NCBI GenBank assembly: GCA_905250025.1
Contig: CAJNOJ010000075.1
Span: 310,001-374,000, forward strand
Origin: Adineta ricciae
Lineage: Eukaryota; Rotifera; Eurotatoria; Adinetida; Adinetidae
Direction of reading: 5' to 3'
Length of the DNA stretch: 64,000 bases
Positions 63,301-64,000 of the stretch are shown one piece after another. Numbering within the stretch: the stretch's first letter is position 1; every line of letters starts with the position of its first letter. A program made the translations under genes and the position numbers. The notes beneath the pieces were generated by a model. The model was not told the DNA's origin and searched no databases. It saw only the letters and a list, made by a program, of their open reading frames with translations.

Positions 63301-64000
63301 AGTAAAGCAACTGTTTTGATTGAAGGTGACGATTGTTCAGGAAAAACAGCGATTATTTGTGAATTAGCACGACTTTGTGGAAGACGTTTATTACTTTTCA
63401 ATCTTAACCATGAAACAACAACTTCGGATTTACTTGGTTCATGGACAATTATTAACAAAGATTTATATGAGAAGAAAAAAATCAAACAAAATCGACAATT
63501 TCTCAATGATCTTCTTCGATTTTCATTGGATCGATTATTACCTATTGCTGAACAATCGAAACAAATAGATCAATTTATTGAAAAGATTATTTCAATTGTT
63601 GAATTTTGGGAAAACAATGAACATTTGGAAACTTTCAATCATTGTCGTTCTTTATTAGAATTTTCCTCGAAACAATCAAATGAATTATTAAACAAATGTT
63701 TAAGTGAAGAAATTGAAAAATATTTCGATTTACTCGATCAAATTGAAGATAATTGTAAATTAATTGAAGGATTATCGGAAGGTTTAACATTTACATTTAA
63801 TAAAGGACCTTTAATTGAAGCAATGGAACGCGGTGATTGGATTCTTTTAGATAATATCAATTGTGCTCGAGGTGATGTGATCGAACGATTAAATTCATTA
63901 GCTGAAAGTGAACCAAGTTTAAATCTTTATGAATCAAATGAAACACAAATTTATCGTCGTGATCAAGGAATTCATCAAGATTTTCGTTTATTTGTTATTG
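54339..64000 (+). CDS. Second giant six-AAA+ midasin-like protein, truncated by the window edge (cluster gene 4)
   Basis: Exon 1 (54339-60409) and exon 2 (60465 to the edge), joined by a 55-nt intron, give more than 3,200 residues. It is a paralogue of the preceding gene in module order and detail: Walker A at 921 (GETGVGKT), 1377 (GPEGSGKS), 1672 (GPAATGKT), 1983 (GPTSSKT, one residue short as in its neighbour), 2625 (GPPGIGKT) and 2978 (GDDCSGKT). Walker B is DE in modules 1, 3 and 5 (LLLDEMNLA, FVADEFDLAE, ILFDELNLAR), EN in 2 and DN in 6. Module 4 again has an acidic, disordered insert (about 2130-2220), here with three DPF tripeptides. The N-terminal 900 residues are helical repeats. Whether it also ends in vWA domains cannot be seen. 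The start is the first ATG after the acceptor at 54293; the frame is open back to that acceptor. Confidence 0.88.

Noticed and set aside
1..64000. tRNA, rRNA, CRISPR or telomeric repeats
   Set aside because: No clear tRNA B-box cloverleaf, rRNA segment, spaced direct repeats or tandem TGTGGG-type repeats were recognised.

Overview
The window looks like nuclear DNA of a small invertebrate, most likely a bdelloid rotifer. It is AT-rich and gene-dense. The genes are cut by very short introns: nearly all those I could reconstruct are 47-60 nt, with TTTTAG-type acceptors and frequent GTTTGT or GTTCGT donors. It also carries the invertebrate-type NitFhit fusion gene, and close-packed same-strand genes with acceptor-like sites just before their start codons, as expected where spliced-leader trans-splicing operates. 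The organism assignment is inference, since no species-specific marker can be searched here. Single Ns (13724, 15202) and a 90-N gap (18388-18477) mark a draft assembly.

Left part (1-11.3 kb): sparse accessory-looking DNA. It holds the end of an unrecognised gene at the left edge, a two-exon fragment on the minus strand, and an isolated type I membrane glycoprotein with a furin-like site that resembles an orphan retroelement or viral envelope. A small four-exon membrane-protein gene follows, then a 167-bp tandem satellite with an internal dyad, an inverted-repeat element and long gene-poor stretches. An insulin/relaxin-like prohormone at 9.88 kb has two extra N-terminal cysteines.

Middle part (11.3-19.5 kb): housekeeping genes. 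On the minus strand are NitFhit (ten exons, complete), an ELL-type Pol II elongation factor homologue with several reading-frame breaks, and a small single-pass membrane protein. Diverging from these on the plus strand is a BAR-RhoGAP gene of the ARHGAP17/44 type. From 19.5 to 22.2 kb there is only one decayed coding fragment and one doubtful exon.

Right part (22.2-64 kb): four head-to-tail genes that fill the rest of the window and are the main interest. (1) A long coiled-coil protein with one hydrophobic segment in its centre. (2) A 1,076-residue protein with a coiled coil, one NSF/Cdc48-type AAA+ domain and a CHORD-like zinc module. (3) A giant of about 8,268 residues, mostly in a single 22.3-kb exon. 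It has six midasin-like AAA+ modules in a row, a very long helical tail with coiled coils, an Ig/ASH-like beta region and four successive vWA domains. (4) A paralogous six-AAA giant that runs off the right edge inside its sixth AAA module. The genes are separated by only tens to about 200 nt, and genes 2-4 each have an acceptor-like pyrimidine-AG shortly before the ATG, suggesting an operon resolved by trans-splicing. My working hypothesis is that the four products form one ATP-driven machine: a MoxR/midasin-type ring-in-one-chain with vWA adaptor domains, a coiled-coil partner and a separate AAA+ remodeller. Nothing in the sequence fixes its substrate.
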